A DNA stretch of 9,631 bases from an uncultured Prevotella sp. (GTDB lineage: Bacteria; Bacteroidota; Bacteroidia; Bacteroidales; Bacteroidaceae), in assembly GCA_900765465.1 (NCBI GenBank), contig CAAFRM010000316.1, positions 1 through 9,631 of the forward strand, read 5' to 3'. The notes below the pieces were generated by a model. It saw nothing but the letters and a program-made list of their open reading frames with translations. It was not told where the DNA came from and did no database searches. This document shows positions 1-5,555 of this stretch, piece after piece (position 1 is the first letter of the stretch; each line of letters begins with the position of its first letter). The translations under genes were made by a program, and so were the position numbers.

Positions 1-42
1 ACTTAAAGCCAACGGCTGCCACAACCACTTGAAACTCAAAAT

Positions 43-72
43 AAAAGCATCATTCTGCTATTTTTTGCTTTT
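43..72. terminator. Weak terminator-like hairpin at left edge
   Basis: AAAAGCA (43-49) pairs with TGCTTTT (66-72) across a 16-base loop, and a short T run follows on the plus strand. It lies just past the stop of the minus-strand gene ending at 101 and could end that transcript or one entering from the left. The 7-bp AT-rich stem is weak. Nothing else is visible in bases 1-100. Confidence 0.3.
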
Positions 73-100
73 TTAGGCGTTATTTTCTTTTAAAATAAAC

Positions 101-799
101 TTAGAGTATCTGCATTTTTGCGCCAAACGACAGTCCGAAGACATCCCAGAAACTGGCATTGCCGTTGCGGTAGAACCGCATGAAATAGATATCATTCGTA
201 CTCAACTCATAGAAGAGCGTAAGACTCTTTACGCGCTTGCGCCTGTTGTTCGGAATCTGATACGTAAACCGTTCGCCAAATCCCAGATTCGGGCGGATTC
301 GGGTAGAGAAGGGATAATATCCGCTCTCGTACTTGGTAGGCTGCTTTGTCCAGAAATCGTGACCCAACACCGTGTTCAGGTACAGCGTGCACTCCAGGGG
401 TTCAAACTGCCATCCCTTTCCCCAGTCCTTTCGCCAGGGAATGAAGTTCTCCTTCAGCGTGATTGTCATTTTTACTTCATCCGAATCATATTTCGGAACG
501 ATGCCGAAGAGCAGATGCGTCTCCCACTGGCTTCGCTTGCCGTAGTCCCATCCGATACCCAGCGAGATGATACCCATGTTGCCGCAGGTCTGTATCACGC
601 TCTGCGTAGGCATCAGCACATCCCAGTGTTTGCGATAGCGGAGGATGCGCCTGTCGTATCGGGTGAGTGAATCTTCCTCTGAACTCTCCTTTCCTAAACT
701 CTCCTTTCCAAACCCCTCCTCGCCGGCGCTTGCCGTTGTGCTTGCCGATAGCAGGAGGAGCGCCCATATACTGAACTTAAAAATCGATGACTTCAACAT
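101..799 (-). CDS. Secreted protein of unknown function, possible small outer-membrane beta-barrel
   Basis: A 232-residue protein that I do not recognise as a named family. Residues 1-25 form a Sec signal peptide: a basic start (MLKSSIFK), a hydrophobic stretch WALLLLSA and an ASA cleavage site before Gly26, with no lipobox. A short charged low-complexity part follows (two GKES repeats, residues about 31-40). The rest alternates polar and hydrophobic or aromatic residues and ends FGLSFGAKMQIL, which suits a small outer-membrane beta-barrel; that assignment is inference. The ATG at 799 has AAGGA six bases upstream, so the start is well supported. It overlaps the end of the metallophosphoesterase gene (777-1595) by 23 bases in another frame. 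This implies co-transcription and translational coupling, and a shared role in the cell envelope. Confidence 0.8.
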   Translation of the reverse strand: MLKSSIFKFSIWALLLLSASTTASAGEEGFGKESLGKESSEEDSLTRYDRRILRYRKHWDVLMPTQSVIQTCGNMGIISLGIGWDYGKRSQWETHLLFGIVPKYDSDEVKMTITLKENFIPWRKDWGKGWQFEPLECTLYLNTVLGHDFWTKQPTKYESGYYPFSTRIRPNLGFGERFTYQIPNNRRKRVKSLTLFYELSTNDIYFMRFYRNGNASFWDVFGLSFGAKMQIL

Positions 800-1595
800 G
801 ATAATCCTTTGGTGTGATGGTGAAAATGTAATATTGACGGAAGTGTACGCTGCTTGCCATATAGAACAAGGTGCCGTTGTTGTAAAGGTCTTCCTTCCTG
901 GTGTGATGACCGTGACCGTCCAGGCAGAACAGCAGGCGAGGGAACTCGTGGATGTAATAATTGAATACCTTCGCTACGTTGTTGTTAAACTGCTCGGAGT
1001 AGGGAGGTGCATGCATGCACACCACGGTGCGGTCGAAGTCGAGCGAATCGGCAGAGCGTTCCGCCTCCATGAAGTCGAAGTTAGGCACCGGACGGGAGTA
1101 GTCATACTCGATGGCATTGGTGTTGAGGCAGACGAACTTTACCTTTCCGGCGATGAAGCTGAAGTCGGGGTCGCCGTAGATGGCCTCGTAGGTCTGGTTG
1201 CCCGTGCCCAGACAGTCGTGGTTGCCCAGCAGCACCACCGAAGGCATCTTGAGTTTCTGCATTCTTTCTCGTGTCCACTTCATTTCGCGGGTAGCGCCGA
1301 AGTCGGAGATGTCGCCGCAGTGGATCACGAAGTCGATGCTGTCTTGGCGGCTGTTGATGTCATTAACCGCCTTCTGCAGGTCGTCGTACCACTGATGGCT
1401 GTCGCTGATCACGGCAAACCGGATGGTATCCTTGCTCTTCACCGTCTGCTCTATCTTCTGTATGTTCTTGGCATTCAGATTGGTTTCTCCCTTTACGCGA
1501 ACATCGTAAGGGTGAACATCGAATACGGTATCGCAGCCCGTAAGGAGCAGGGCGGCGATACAGACAAGTAGATAAATTTTGATGTGAGATTTCAT
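777..1595 (-). CDS. Metallophosphoesterase, predicted lipoprotein
   Basis: A 272-residue calcineurin-like phosphoesterase. The N-terminus is a lipoprotein signal (hydrophobic residues 6-18, lipobox LLTGC with Cys21), so the enzyme is probably anchored facing the periplasm or the cell surface. All metal-site motifs are present in order: D65-S-H67, G94-D95-IS-D98, G124-N125-H126-D127, H195 in MHAPP, and G227-H228-G229-H230. The family uses a two-metal centre to hydrolyse phosphomono- or diesters; the substrate here cannot be told from sequence. Length fits a single catalytic domain with a short N-terminal linker. The ATG at 1595 is preceded by AAGG eight bases upstream. Its last 23 bases overlap the following secreted-protein gene, so the two form an operon. 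A TACCTTTG -7 box lies about 100 bases upstream, leaving a leader with 17-base repeats. Confidence 0.92.
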   Translation of the reverse strand: MKSHIKIYLLVCIAALLLTGCDTVFDVHPYDVRVKGETNLNAKNIQKIEQTVKSKDTIRFAVISDSHQWYDDLQKAVNDINSRQDSIDFVIHCGDISDFGATREMKWTRERMQKLKMPSVVLLGNHDCLGTGNQTYEAIYGDPDFSFIAGKVKFVCLNTNAIEYDYSRPVPNFDFMEAERSADSLDFDRTVVCMHAPPYSEQFNNNVAKVFNYYIHEFPRLLFCLDGHGHHTRKEDLYNNGTLFYMASSVHFRQYYIFTITPKDYHVEVIDF

Positions 1596-1630
1596 ATCTT
1601 ATACCTTATTTTAAATACATTATAGTCTAT

Positions 1631-1681
1631 CTGATATTCTAGCCAGTTTGATATTCCTGGCTATTTGATATTCTAGTCTAT
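1631..1681 (-). repeat. Three tandem 17-base repeats in a leader
   Basis: Three head-to-tail 17-base units at 1631-1647, 1648-1664 and 1665-1681 share the core TGATATTC, with a partial fourth (TAGTCTAT) before them. They lie between the metallophosphoesterase start and its predicted -7 box, so they are probably transcribed. TAGCCAG (1640-1646) and CTGGCTA (1657-1663) within the first two units can form a hairpin. Function is unknown. Confidence 0.75.
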
Positions 1682-1693
1682 TGATTTCGCGTG

Positions 1694-1701
1694 CAAAGGT
1701 A
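1694..1701 (-). promoter_or_regulatory. -7 box of the metallophosphoesterase operon
   Basis: Read on the minus strand this is TACCTTTG, an exact match to the Bacteroidetes -7 consensus TAnnTTTG. No good TTG/TTTG -33 element sits at the usual distance, so the call rests on one box. It would give a leader of roughly 90 bases before the ATG at 1595. Confidence 0.55.
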
Positions 1702-1772
1702 CGAAAAAAACTTGAATAAATAATGAGTTTTTTCCAAAAAGACCATTTTTAGGGAGAAAAAGATAAAAAAAG

Positions 1773-1813
1773 AAGGTGCGCCAGATTCACTTCCTTGTTA
1801 TCTGGCACACCTT
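1773..1813 (-). terminator. Rho-independent terminator of the HU operon
   Basis: On the minus strand a 14-bp stem (arms 1800-1813 and 1773-1786, one G-U pair) with a 13-base loop is followed by CTTTTTTTATCTTTTT. It lies about 45 bases past the HU stop codon and separates the HU unit from the metallophosphoesterase promoter. Confidence 0.88.
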
Positions 1814-1817
1814 GATG

Positions 1818-1874
1818 TTTTTAGAGATCTCCGTTGTTTTTAGAGATCTCCGTAGTTTTTAGAAATCTACGTTG
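1818..1874 (-). repeat. Three 19-base tandem repeats across the HU stop codon
   Basis: Units 1818-1836, 1837-1855 and 1856-1874 follow each other with a 19-base period (plus-strand core TTTTTAGAGATCTCCGT). The third copy includes the last codons and the stop of the HU gene; the other two lie in the 3' untranslated part. The first two differ from each other by one base, and the coding copy differs by two or three, which suggests local duplication of the gene end. Confidence 0.8.
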
Positions 1875-2491
1875 TCGCCGTTACCATCGCCATCGGTAGA
1901 ACCGCCACCCTGGCTGGTGTTGCCTCCCTGGCTGGTGCCTTCGCCCTGCGAAGTTCCACCGCCCTGCGAAGTACCTCCGCCCTGCGAAGTTCCACCGCCC
2001 TGCGAAGTACCTCCGCCCTGGTTGGTGTTATCTTTGTTGTCATCCTCCCCGGTGTCGTTCTTGTCGGCAGAGGTAACCTGCTTCACGATCTTGCCGTTGC
2101 GGTCGTAGCAGGTGATGTTGACGCTGGTCTTGGCGAGCTCCTCCTTGATGTCGGCGTTAGGCACGAAGATGATGTAGCGGCGGTTGATGAGCGAGCTGCT
2201 CACCTTGTTGACATCCTCCACGGCGGTAGAGTTCAGACCGAATCGGAGGGAGCCAAGTCCCGGTACAGCCACGGAGTGACCCTCGGTGGCCCATGCGGTG
2301 ATGACTGCTCCGATGGCACCCCAGGCGGCGTTGATCACCTGCTTGGCGAGTCCGCTGCGTACGGCAGCTTCCTCGATAACCTTACTCTGGGTAAGCTGAC
2401 CGTAGAGGTCTGCCTGCATAACGTATGCCCACTTCTGCTTACCCTTCTCAAAAGCGACGTTGCGCTCAATAGCTTTTACTTTGATACCCAT
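1859..2491 (-). CDS. HU-HIG family DNA-binding protein with Gly-rich repeat tail
   Basis: A 210-residue HU-like protein of the Bacteroidetes HU-HIG type. Residues about 20-125 match the HU fold: a helical part (QADLYGQLTQSKVIEEAA...), then a strand region with the HU-like signature VAVPGLGSLRFGLN (74-87). The family binds DNA as a dimer and is thought to act as an architectural factor in the nucleoid. After residue 150 an acidic linker (DKNDTGEDDNKDN) leads to seven tandem six-residue units of the QGGGTS type (about 158-199) and an acidic end, GDNVDF. HU-HIG proteins usually end soon after the fold, so the tail is an extension. The ATG at 2491 follows an AT-rich stretch without a Shine-Dalgarno sequence, as is usual in this phylum. 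It is the second gene of the unit starting at 2686, 102 bases after the smalltalk stop. Confidence 0.88.
   Translation of the reverse strand: MGIKVKAIERNVAFEKGKQKWAYVMQADLYGQLTQSKVIEEAAVRSGLAKQVINAAWGAIGAVITAWATEGHSVAVPGLGSLRFGLNSTAVEDVNKVSSSLINRRYIIFVPNADIKEELAKTSVNITCYDRNGKIVKQVTSADKNDTGEDDNKDNTNQGGGTSQGGGTSQGGGTSQGGGTSQGEGTSQGGNTSQGGGSTDGDGNGDNVDF
1895..2020 (-). repeat. 18-base coding repeats in the HU tail
   Basis: Seven 18-base units encode QGGGTS or close variants (QGEGTS, QGGNTS, QGGGST). Bases 1949-1984 and 1985-2020 are two identical 36-base copies, each holding two units. Because the unit is a multiple of three, gain or loss of copies changes tail length without breaking the frame. 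Confidence 0.95.
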
Positions 2492-2593
2492 AATTCAAAT
2501 AGTTTTTAAAGTGAATAATTTAAATTTCAATAAACTCGATTTTAGTGGTTAATTCAGTTCCTGTCTAGCTCGATATCGTGAAAGATTCGAGCA

Positions 2594-2686
2594 CTACATG
2601 CAGCTCGTAACTCCGAGTGAAGTACAGAGTGCAGTGAGTACAGTCACGATGACTTGCAGAATCGTCTTCCAAGTTTCCTTTTTCAT
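2594..2686 (-). CDS. Smalltalk family micro-protein
   Basis: A 30-residue protein that begins MKKETWKTILQ and ends SLGVTSCM, the pattern of the Bacteroidales 'smalltalk' family: a short lysine-rich start with a conserved TWKTIL, one hydrophobic helix (VIVTVLTAL) and a final TSC. The function of the family is unknown; the helix suggests membrane association, and the C-terminal Cys resembles a lipobox end, though that is inference. Members are commonly found beside HU-like proteins and cell-wall amidases, and here an HU-HIG gene follows 102 bases downstream. I chose the ATG at 2686 because AAAGGA lies nine bases upstream and family members start MKK-xTWK; an in-frame ATG at 2695 would add MKK but sits directly on the AAAGGA. 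It is easily missed by gene callers because of its size. Confidence 0.85.
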   Translation of the reverse strand: MKKETWKTILQVIVTVLTALCTSLGVTSCM

Positions 2687-2699
2687 TTTCTTCATTCCT

Positions 2700-2800
2700 T
2701 TCTTTTTAGTGAATAATCCAGTTTCTGTATCGGGCATCCCCTCCCTGCAGTTCCGCGGTATCCTGCCCGGCAGAGAGCCCCATCAATGAGTTTCATTGAC
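2700..2800 (-). promoter_or_regulatory. Structured leader of the smalltalk-HU operon
   Basis: The leader of about 110 bases between the promoter and the smalltalk start holds two compact dyads: TCAATGA-GTT-TCATTGA (2783-2799), right at the predicted transcript start, and CTGCCCGGCAG (2763-2773). The first could be an operator or a 5' stabilising hairpin. No known riboswitch pattern is recognised. Confidence 0.5.
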
Positions 2801-2804
2801 GATG

Positions 2805-2835
2805 CAAAGATACAACATTTTTGGGCGAAATGCAA
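2805..2835 (-). promoter_or_regulatory. Promoter of the smalltalk-HU operon
   Basis: On the minus strand TTG (2835-2833), 20 bases, then TATCTTTG (2812-2805): a full match to the Bacteroidetes sigma-ABfr promoter (TTTG/TTG -33, TAnnTTTG -7). It drives transcription leftward into the smalltalk and HU genes. Confidence 0.8.
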
Positions 2836-2838
2836 TAG

Positions 2839-2871
2839 TTGTCCCGGCATTTGAATCGGCTTGTCCCGGCA
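2839..2871. repeat. Paired TTGTCCCGGCA direct repeats beside the promoter
   Basis: TTGTCCCGGCA occurs at 2839-2849 and again at 2861-2871, 22 bases apart, which is about two helical turns. The pair lies directly upstream of the -33 element of the leftward promoter, the position expected for an activator or repressor site. Confidence 0.6.
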
Positions 2872-2910
2872 GTTGTGAAGTGAGGCATGAAATCCCCTTC
2901 GATAGAGCTG

Positions 2911-2986
2911 CCTTTTCCTGCGTCGCGACGTAGGAAATATTACGTGGCGACGCAGGAATTGCTACGTGGCGACGCAGGAAAAGGGG
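2911..2986. repeat. GC-rich triple 22-base repeat with 16-bp inverted arms
   Basis: TACGTGGCGACGCAGGAA occurs at 2941-2958 and 2963-2980, and a three-mismatch copy sits at 2919-2936, all at a 22-base period. The outer ends form a perfect 16-bp inverted repeat (2911-2926 with 2969-2984), and CGTCGCGACG (2921-2930) is a self-palindrome. The block is much richer in G+C than the AT-rich DNA around it. It could be a protein-binding array, a hairpin-forming dispersed repeat or part of an origin. Confidence 0.8.
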
Positions 2987-3034
2987 CGAGGAGGGGAGAT
3001 GATTGAAACCTTAGTCTTAAGATTCTGTTGAAAG

Positions 3035-3225
3035 TGTGAATGTGAATGTGAATTTGAAATGTATTTCAAACAGTAATTGGATATTGCTATAGAGAAAGCA
3101 TAAAGTATAAAATCCTAATATAATAATGTACGCGCGAGGCCTAGTATGTCCATCTTACTCCATATTTCTTTTTTATTAGTAACCTTTGCACTGTTTTGCA
3201 TTTCACATTCACATTCACATTCACA
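3035..3225. repeat. 27-bp inverted repeat built of TGTGAA units
   Basis: Bases 3035-3061 (three TGTGAA units, then TTTGAAATG) and 3199-3225 (CATTTCACA with further TTCACA units) are reverse complements with one mismatch, separated by 137 AT-rich bases. The left arm runs into an 18-base dyad, TTTGAAAT-GT-ATTTCAAA (3053-3070). No open reading frame of note lies between the arms. Together with the blocks at 2839 and 2911 this fills the roughly 500-base non-coding gap between the divergent promoters. Confidence 0.8.
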
Positions 3226-3291
3226 TTTGGGGATTATTACGTAATGGAATATGTTTATTATTTCTTTTTTAGCAAATATCGTACAATTTCC

Positions 3292-3322
3292 TTGGTGATT
3301 TAAAAATAAATTAGTACTTTTG
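3292..3322 (+). promoter_or_regulatory. Promoter of the unknown gene pair
   Basis: TTG (3292-3294), 20 bases, then TACTTTTG (3315-3322): a full Bacteroidetes-type promoter. Transcription should begin near 3328, upstream of both candidate start codons of the next gene. Confidence 0.8.
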
Positions 3323-3409
3323 TAAAGAAAAAAAGGAAATACTTTTTCGCCCTTGAGGAAGACTGTATTTTTCTGTTTTATAGTTAAACTTAAAAAATAT
3401 ATAACCAGT

Positions 3410-4399
3410 ATGGTAACAGATTTACCTGTTATGACTTATAGCATATATAAGTTGACTTTTGCTCCTTATATGGAGGGGCTGATACCCGACAAGCTTTCTA
3501 AGGCTAAACTTAAGAAGTTGGTGAGTTGTGTTTTTGATGCTATCAACAGCGATATTCATTATGAGACAGGAAGTCACAAACCCGTGCAGCCTGATGAAAC
3601 AGCAGTGAAGGATTCGCAGAAATGGCTTGCCTATACCAAGGTAGAGCGTGAATCTCTGATTCCACTTAATGAGGAAGTTACCCACGTAAAGAAGACCGAC
3701 AACGACTATCCGTTCATTAATATCTTGTTTGATTGCAGTCACGATGATGCTATCTTCATTGCCATACAGAAGAATGACAGATTTGCCGCGCCCGAAGTTA
3801 CGCGTAAGGGATTAGCCAGCTATTTCAATCAGGTTTTTATAGATAAGGCTAAGGACGATCCGGATTTTCAATATACCATCTCAATCGAGCCTATGCTTCT
3901 GGCAAAGCATTTTTGGAGCAGATTGAGAATGGCATGCAGCCAAGATGGTGGAGATATCAAGGATATGTATCTTAGGGTGAAGAATCCTGATATGGCACCT
4001 GTGTTTCAGCAGGATGATGAAGCATGGATTGCCATGCGTTACATTGCCAAGACCCGAAAGGCTATCAGTGCGAGTGAGAGTGGGGTGAATTTCGGATATA
4101 AGGACGGCCATTGTGCGGATATAGATGTGGCAGAACGATTATTTGGCAGATTCGTGAATGTGGCTTTGCAGAATTCCTTCGAAATCTGTGTCAAGTTGAA
4201 AAATGGCAAAGTTCTGTCTTCTTCGCAGGTCGAAGCCGCATGTTATACGCTGCCTGGTTATATAGTGGGCGAAATGGAGGAGGGAGCGGAAATGCCGTTG
4301 CCTCCCCAGGATGTGCGTATGGGAAAGCTGCAGGAGTGGTTTGAAAAAATATACCAGGATATGAAAGATATTGAAGAGATTGACCATGCAGAAGAATGA
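3410..4399 (+). CDS. Protein of unknown function, first of a coupled pair
   Basis: A 329-residue soluble protein that I cannot place in a named family. It has no signal peptide or membrane segment. The N-terminal part (MTYSIYKLTFAPYMEGLIP) is followed by a lysine-rich helix; the middle (about residues 90-170) has strand-like hydrophobic runs such as FINILFDCS and AIFIAIQKN; the C-terminal part ends in an acidic, probably helical tail (WFEKIYQDMKDIEEID). I chose the ATG at 3410. An in-frame TTG at 3353 would add 19 residues and still lies inside the predicted transcript; an ATG at 3431 is also possible. It overlaps the next gene by 14 bases, so the two are translated together and their products probably act as partners. 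Codons and base composition look AT-richer than in the primase gene. Known partners in a replication or defence role are not shown by sequence. Confidence 0.8.
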   Translation: MVTDLPVMTYSIYKLTFAPYMEGLIPDKLSKAKLKKLVSCVFDAINSDIHYETGSHKPVQPDETAVKDSQKWLAYTKVERESLIPLNEEVTHVKKTDNDYPFINILFDCSHDDAIFIAIQKNDRFAAPEVTRKGLASYFNQVFIDKAKDDPDFQYTISIEPMLLAKHFWSRLRMACSQDGGDIKDMYLRVKNPDMAPVFQQDDEAWIAMRYIAKTRKAISASESGVNFGYKDGHCADIDVAERLFGRFVNVALQNSFEICVKLKNGKVLSSSQVEAACYTLPGYIVGEMEEGAEMPLPPQDVRMGKLQEWFEKIYQDMKDIEEIDHAEE

Positions 4400-5381
4400 T
4401 GACGTTGAGAGGCGAATGAAGCTCCGCGAGGTATATGGCGACAATGAACTCTATGGTCTCGTGGGGCAGATTTGCAATAAATATGCGGGTACAAGAAGCA
4501 CTCTGCGATTGATGCCATTGGATTTTTTTGAAATCATCGTAGGATGGCTTGATATGATTTCTGCTCATTTGAAGGAGGTGGATCTGGAATTCAGAATTCA
4601 GGAGGCATGGACGGATATTCGTGAACGTATTATGAATCAGGCGGGGGGATGTCATGGAAATGATGACTATGTACTCGACGAGATGACTGTTACCACTCTT
4701 TGCCTGATCAACTTATGTCTTAGAAAATTGATTGATGATGATGTTCCGGGATCGAGACTCTATTATCGGTGTACACTGAAGATTGCTTTTCTGCTGGATG
4801 ATTGTTATCCTCAGTGGGAAGAACTGGACCTCAGAATTACCAATCACGAATATTATCAGTACCATAAGGATAAGTTGAAAAACTGGGTGATAAGTTATAT
4901 GACCAGTGGTTCTATGGCTTCATTTACTGATGATTTTGGACGGCTTAAAAGTAATGTGTCGGCAAATGGCAGAGAAAAAGCGAATGCCAAAATCGTACTT
5001 TTTGCCAGCAGGGGGGATAACAAGAAGCCCGACCTGTCGGTTACTGTTTATTGGAAGGAAGCATTTTTAGCTTTTCTGGAAGAAATGAAACTGAATGAAG
5101 AGAAGTTGGATTCCAGTAAAAACAACAAAGTGGTACGTATGCTGGTAGCCTTCAGAAAGTACTGGAAGGAGGATTTGAGGATGGTACTCTCTGATTCTGG
5201 AGCTCCTTATTATAGGTTTCTGGTGGATGATTGCCATATAGAATGCAAAGTGAAGGCAGAAAGGACGATGGTTACTCACATCGGCAATATGCTCAAGTCT
5301 AAGGTTGAGGTCGATGAAGAGTGTCTGGTCAAGAGTTTTATGAGAAAATATCAGCAAGAGCATCCCCAGCCAGATCAATAG
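4386..5381 (+). CDS. Protein of unknown function, second of a coupled pair
   Basis: A 331-residue protein without signal peptide or clear membrane segment; I do not recognise a family. It is probably mostly helical. Visible features are an acidic N-terminal half (two DDD/DD clusters near LIDDDVPG and FLLDDCYP), a central strand region (AKIVLFASRGD) and a charged C-terminal third (YWKEAFLAFLEEMKLNEEKLD..., KYWKEDLRMVL, then MLKSKVEVDEECLVKSFMRKYQQ). The ATG at 4386 overlaps the previous gene (stop at 4397-4399) by 14 bases; an upstream TTG at 4371 is less likely. It is the last gene of its transcript: a 23-base tandem repeat and then a strong terminator follow. The conserved-looking C-terminus suggests a domain worth a profile search. 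No catalytic motif is evident. Confidence 0.8.
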   Translation: MQKNDDVERRMKLREVYGDNELYGLVGQICNKYAGTRSTLRLMPLDFFEIIVGWLDMISAHLKEVDLEFRIQEAWTDIRERIMNQAGGCHGNDDYVLDEMTVTTLCLINLCLRKLIDDDVPGSRLYYRCTLKIAFLLDDCYPQWEELDLRITNHEYYQYHKDKLKNWVISYMTSGSMASFTDDFGRLKSNVSANGREKANAKIVLFASRGDNKKPDLSVTVYWKEAFLAFLEEMKLNEEKLDSSKNNKVVRMLVAFRKYWKEDLRMVLSDSGAPYYRFLVDDCHIECKVKAERTMVTHIGNMLKSKVEVDEECLVKSFMRKYQQEHPQPDQ

Positions 5382-5400
5382 ATGAGGATTTCTGTATTCA

Positions 5401-5461
5401 TTTCCATGATTGCAGAAAACAGCTTTCCATGATTGCAGGAAACAGCTTTCCATGATTGCGG
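5401..5461. repeat. Tandem repeat, 23-base period
   Basis: TTTCCATGATTGCAG starts at 5401 and 5424, and a diverged copy starts at 5447, all at a 23-base period; the first two full units differ by one base (AAAACAGC against GAAACAGC), and the third breaks off after about 15 bases. It begins 20 bases after the stop of the gene at 4386-5381 and lies upstream of the terminator. Confidence 0.85.
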
Positions 5462-5484
5462 CAATTTATGTTGGCGAAAATATG

Positions 5485-5534
5485 AATCTTGTGAAAAAAA
5501 CGGTTATCCGTGTTTTTCACAAGATTTTTTTTTA
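5485..5534 (+). terminator. Terminator of the unknown gene pair
   Basis: A 19-bp stem with one mismatch (5485-5503 with 5508-5526) and a TTAT loop is followed directly by a run of T. The stem carries CTTGTGAA and its reverse complement TTCACAAG, which recur downstream near the next promoter, so the hairpin may also serve as a protein-binding dyad. Confidence 0.85.
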
Positions 5535-5555
5535 TCCTTTTTCATTTCCCTTTAT

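Noticed and set aside
645..1571. A 308-codon open frame on the plus strand
   Set aside because: It lies opposite the metallophosphoesterase, whose motifs are complete; its product is low-complexity (Val, Ala, His rich) and typical of an antisense shadow frame.
1872..2108. A plus-strand frame encoding a Pro-rich repeat (PPPCEV)
   Set aside because: It is the antisense reading of the 18-base repeats in the HU tail.
2598..2789. A 63-codon plus-strand frame with a hydrophobic stretch
   Set aside because: It is antisense to the smalltalk gene and its leader; the minus-strand family match and promoter are far better evidence.
3181..3190. AACCTTTGC preceded by TAGT, a possible -7 box
   Set aside because: The spacing is TAnnnTTTG, one base too long, and a perfect promoter lies 130 bases downstream.
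3353..3409. TTG start that would lengthen the first unknown protein by 19 residues
   Set aside because: TTG is rare as a start here and the nearest AGGA lies too far upstream; the ATG at 3410 is preferred, though the longer form is not excluded.
5401..5461. CRISPR array
   Set aside because: The repeats are directly adjacent without unique spacers, only about 2.6 units exist, and no cas gene is present.
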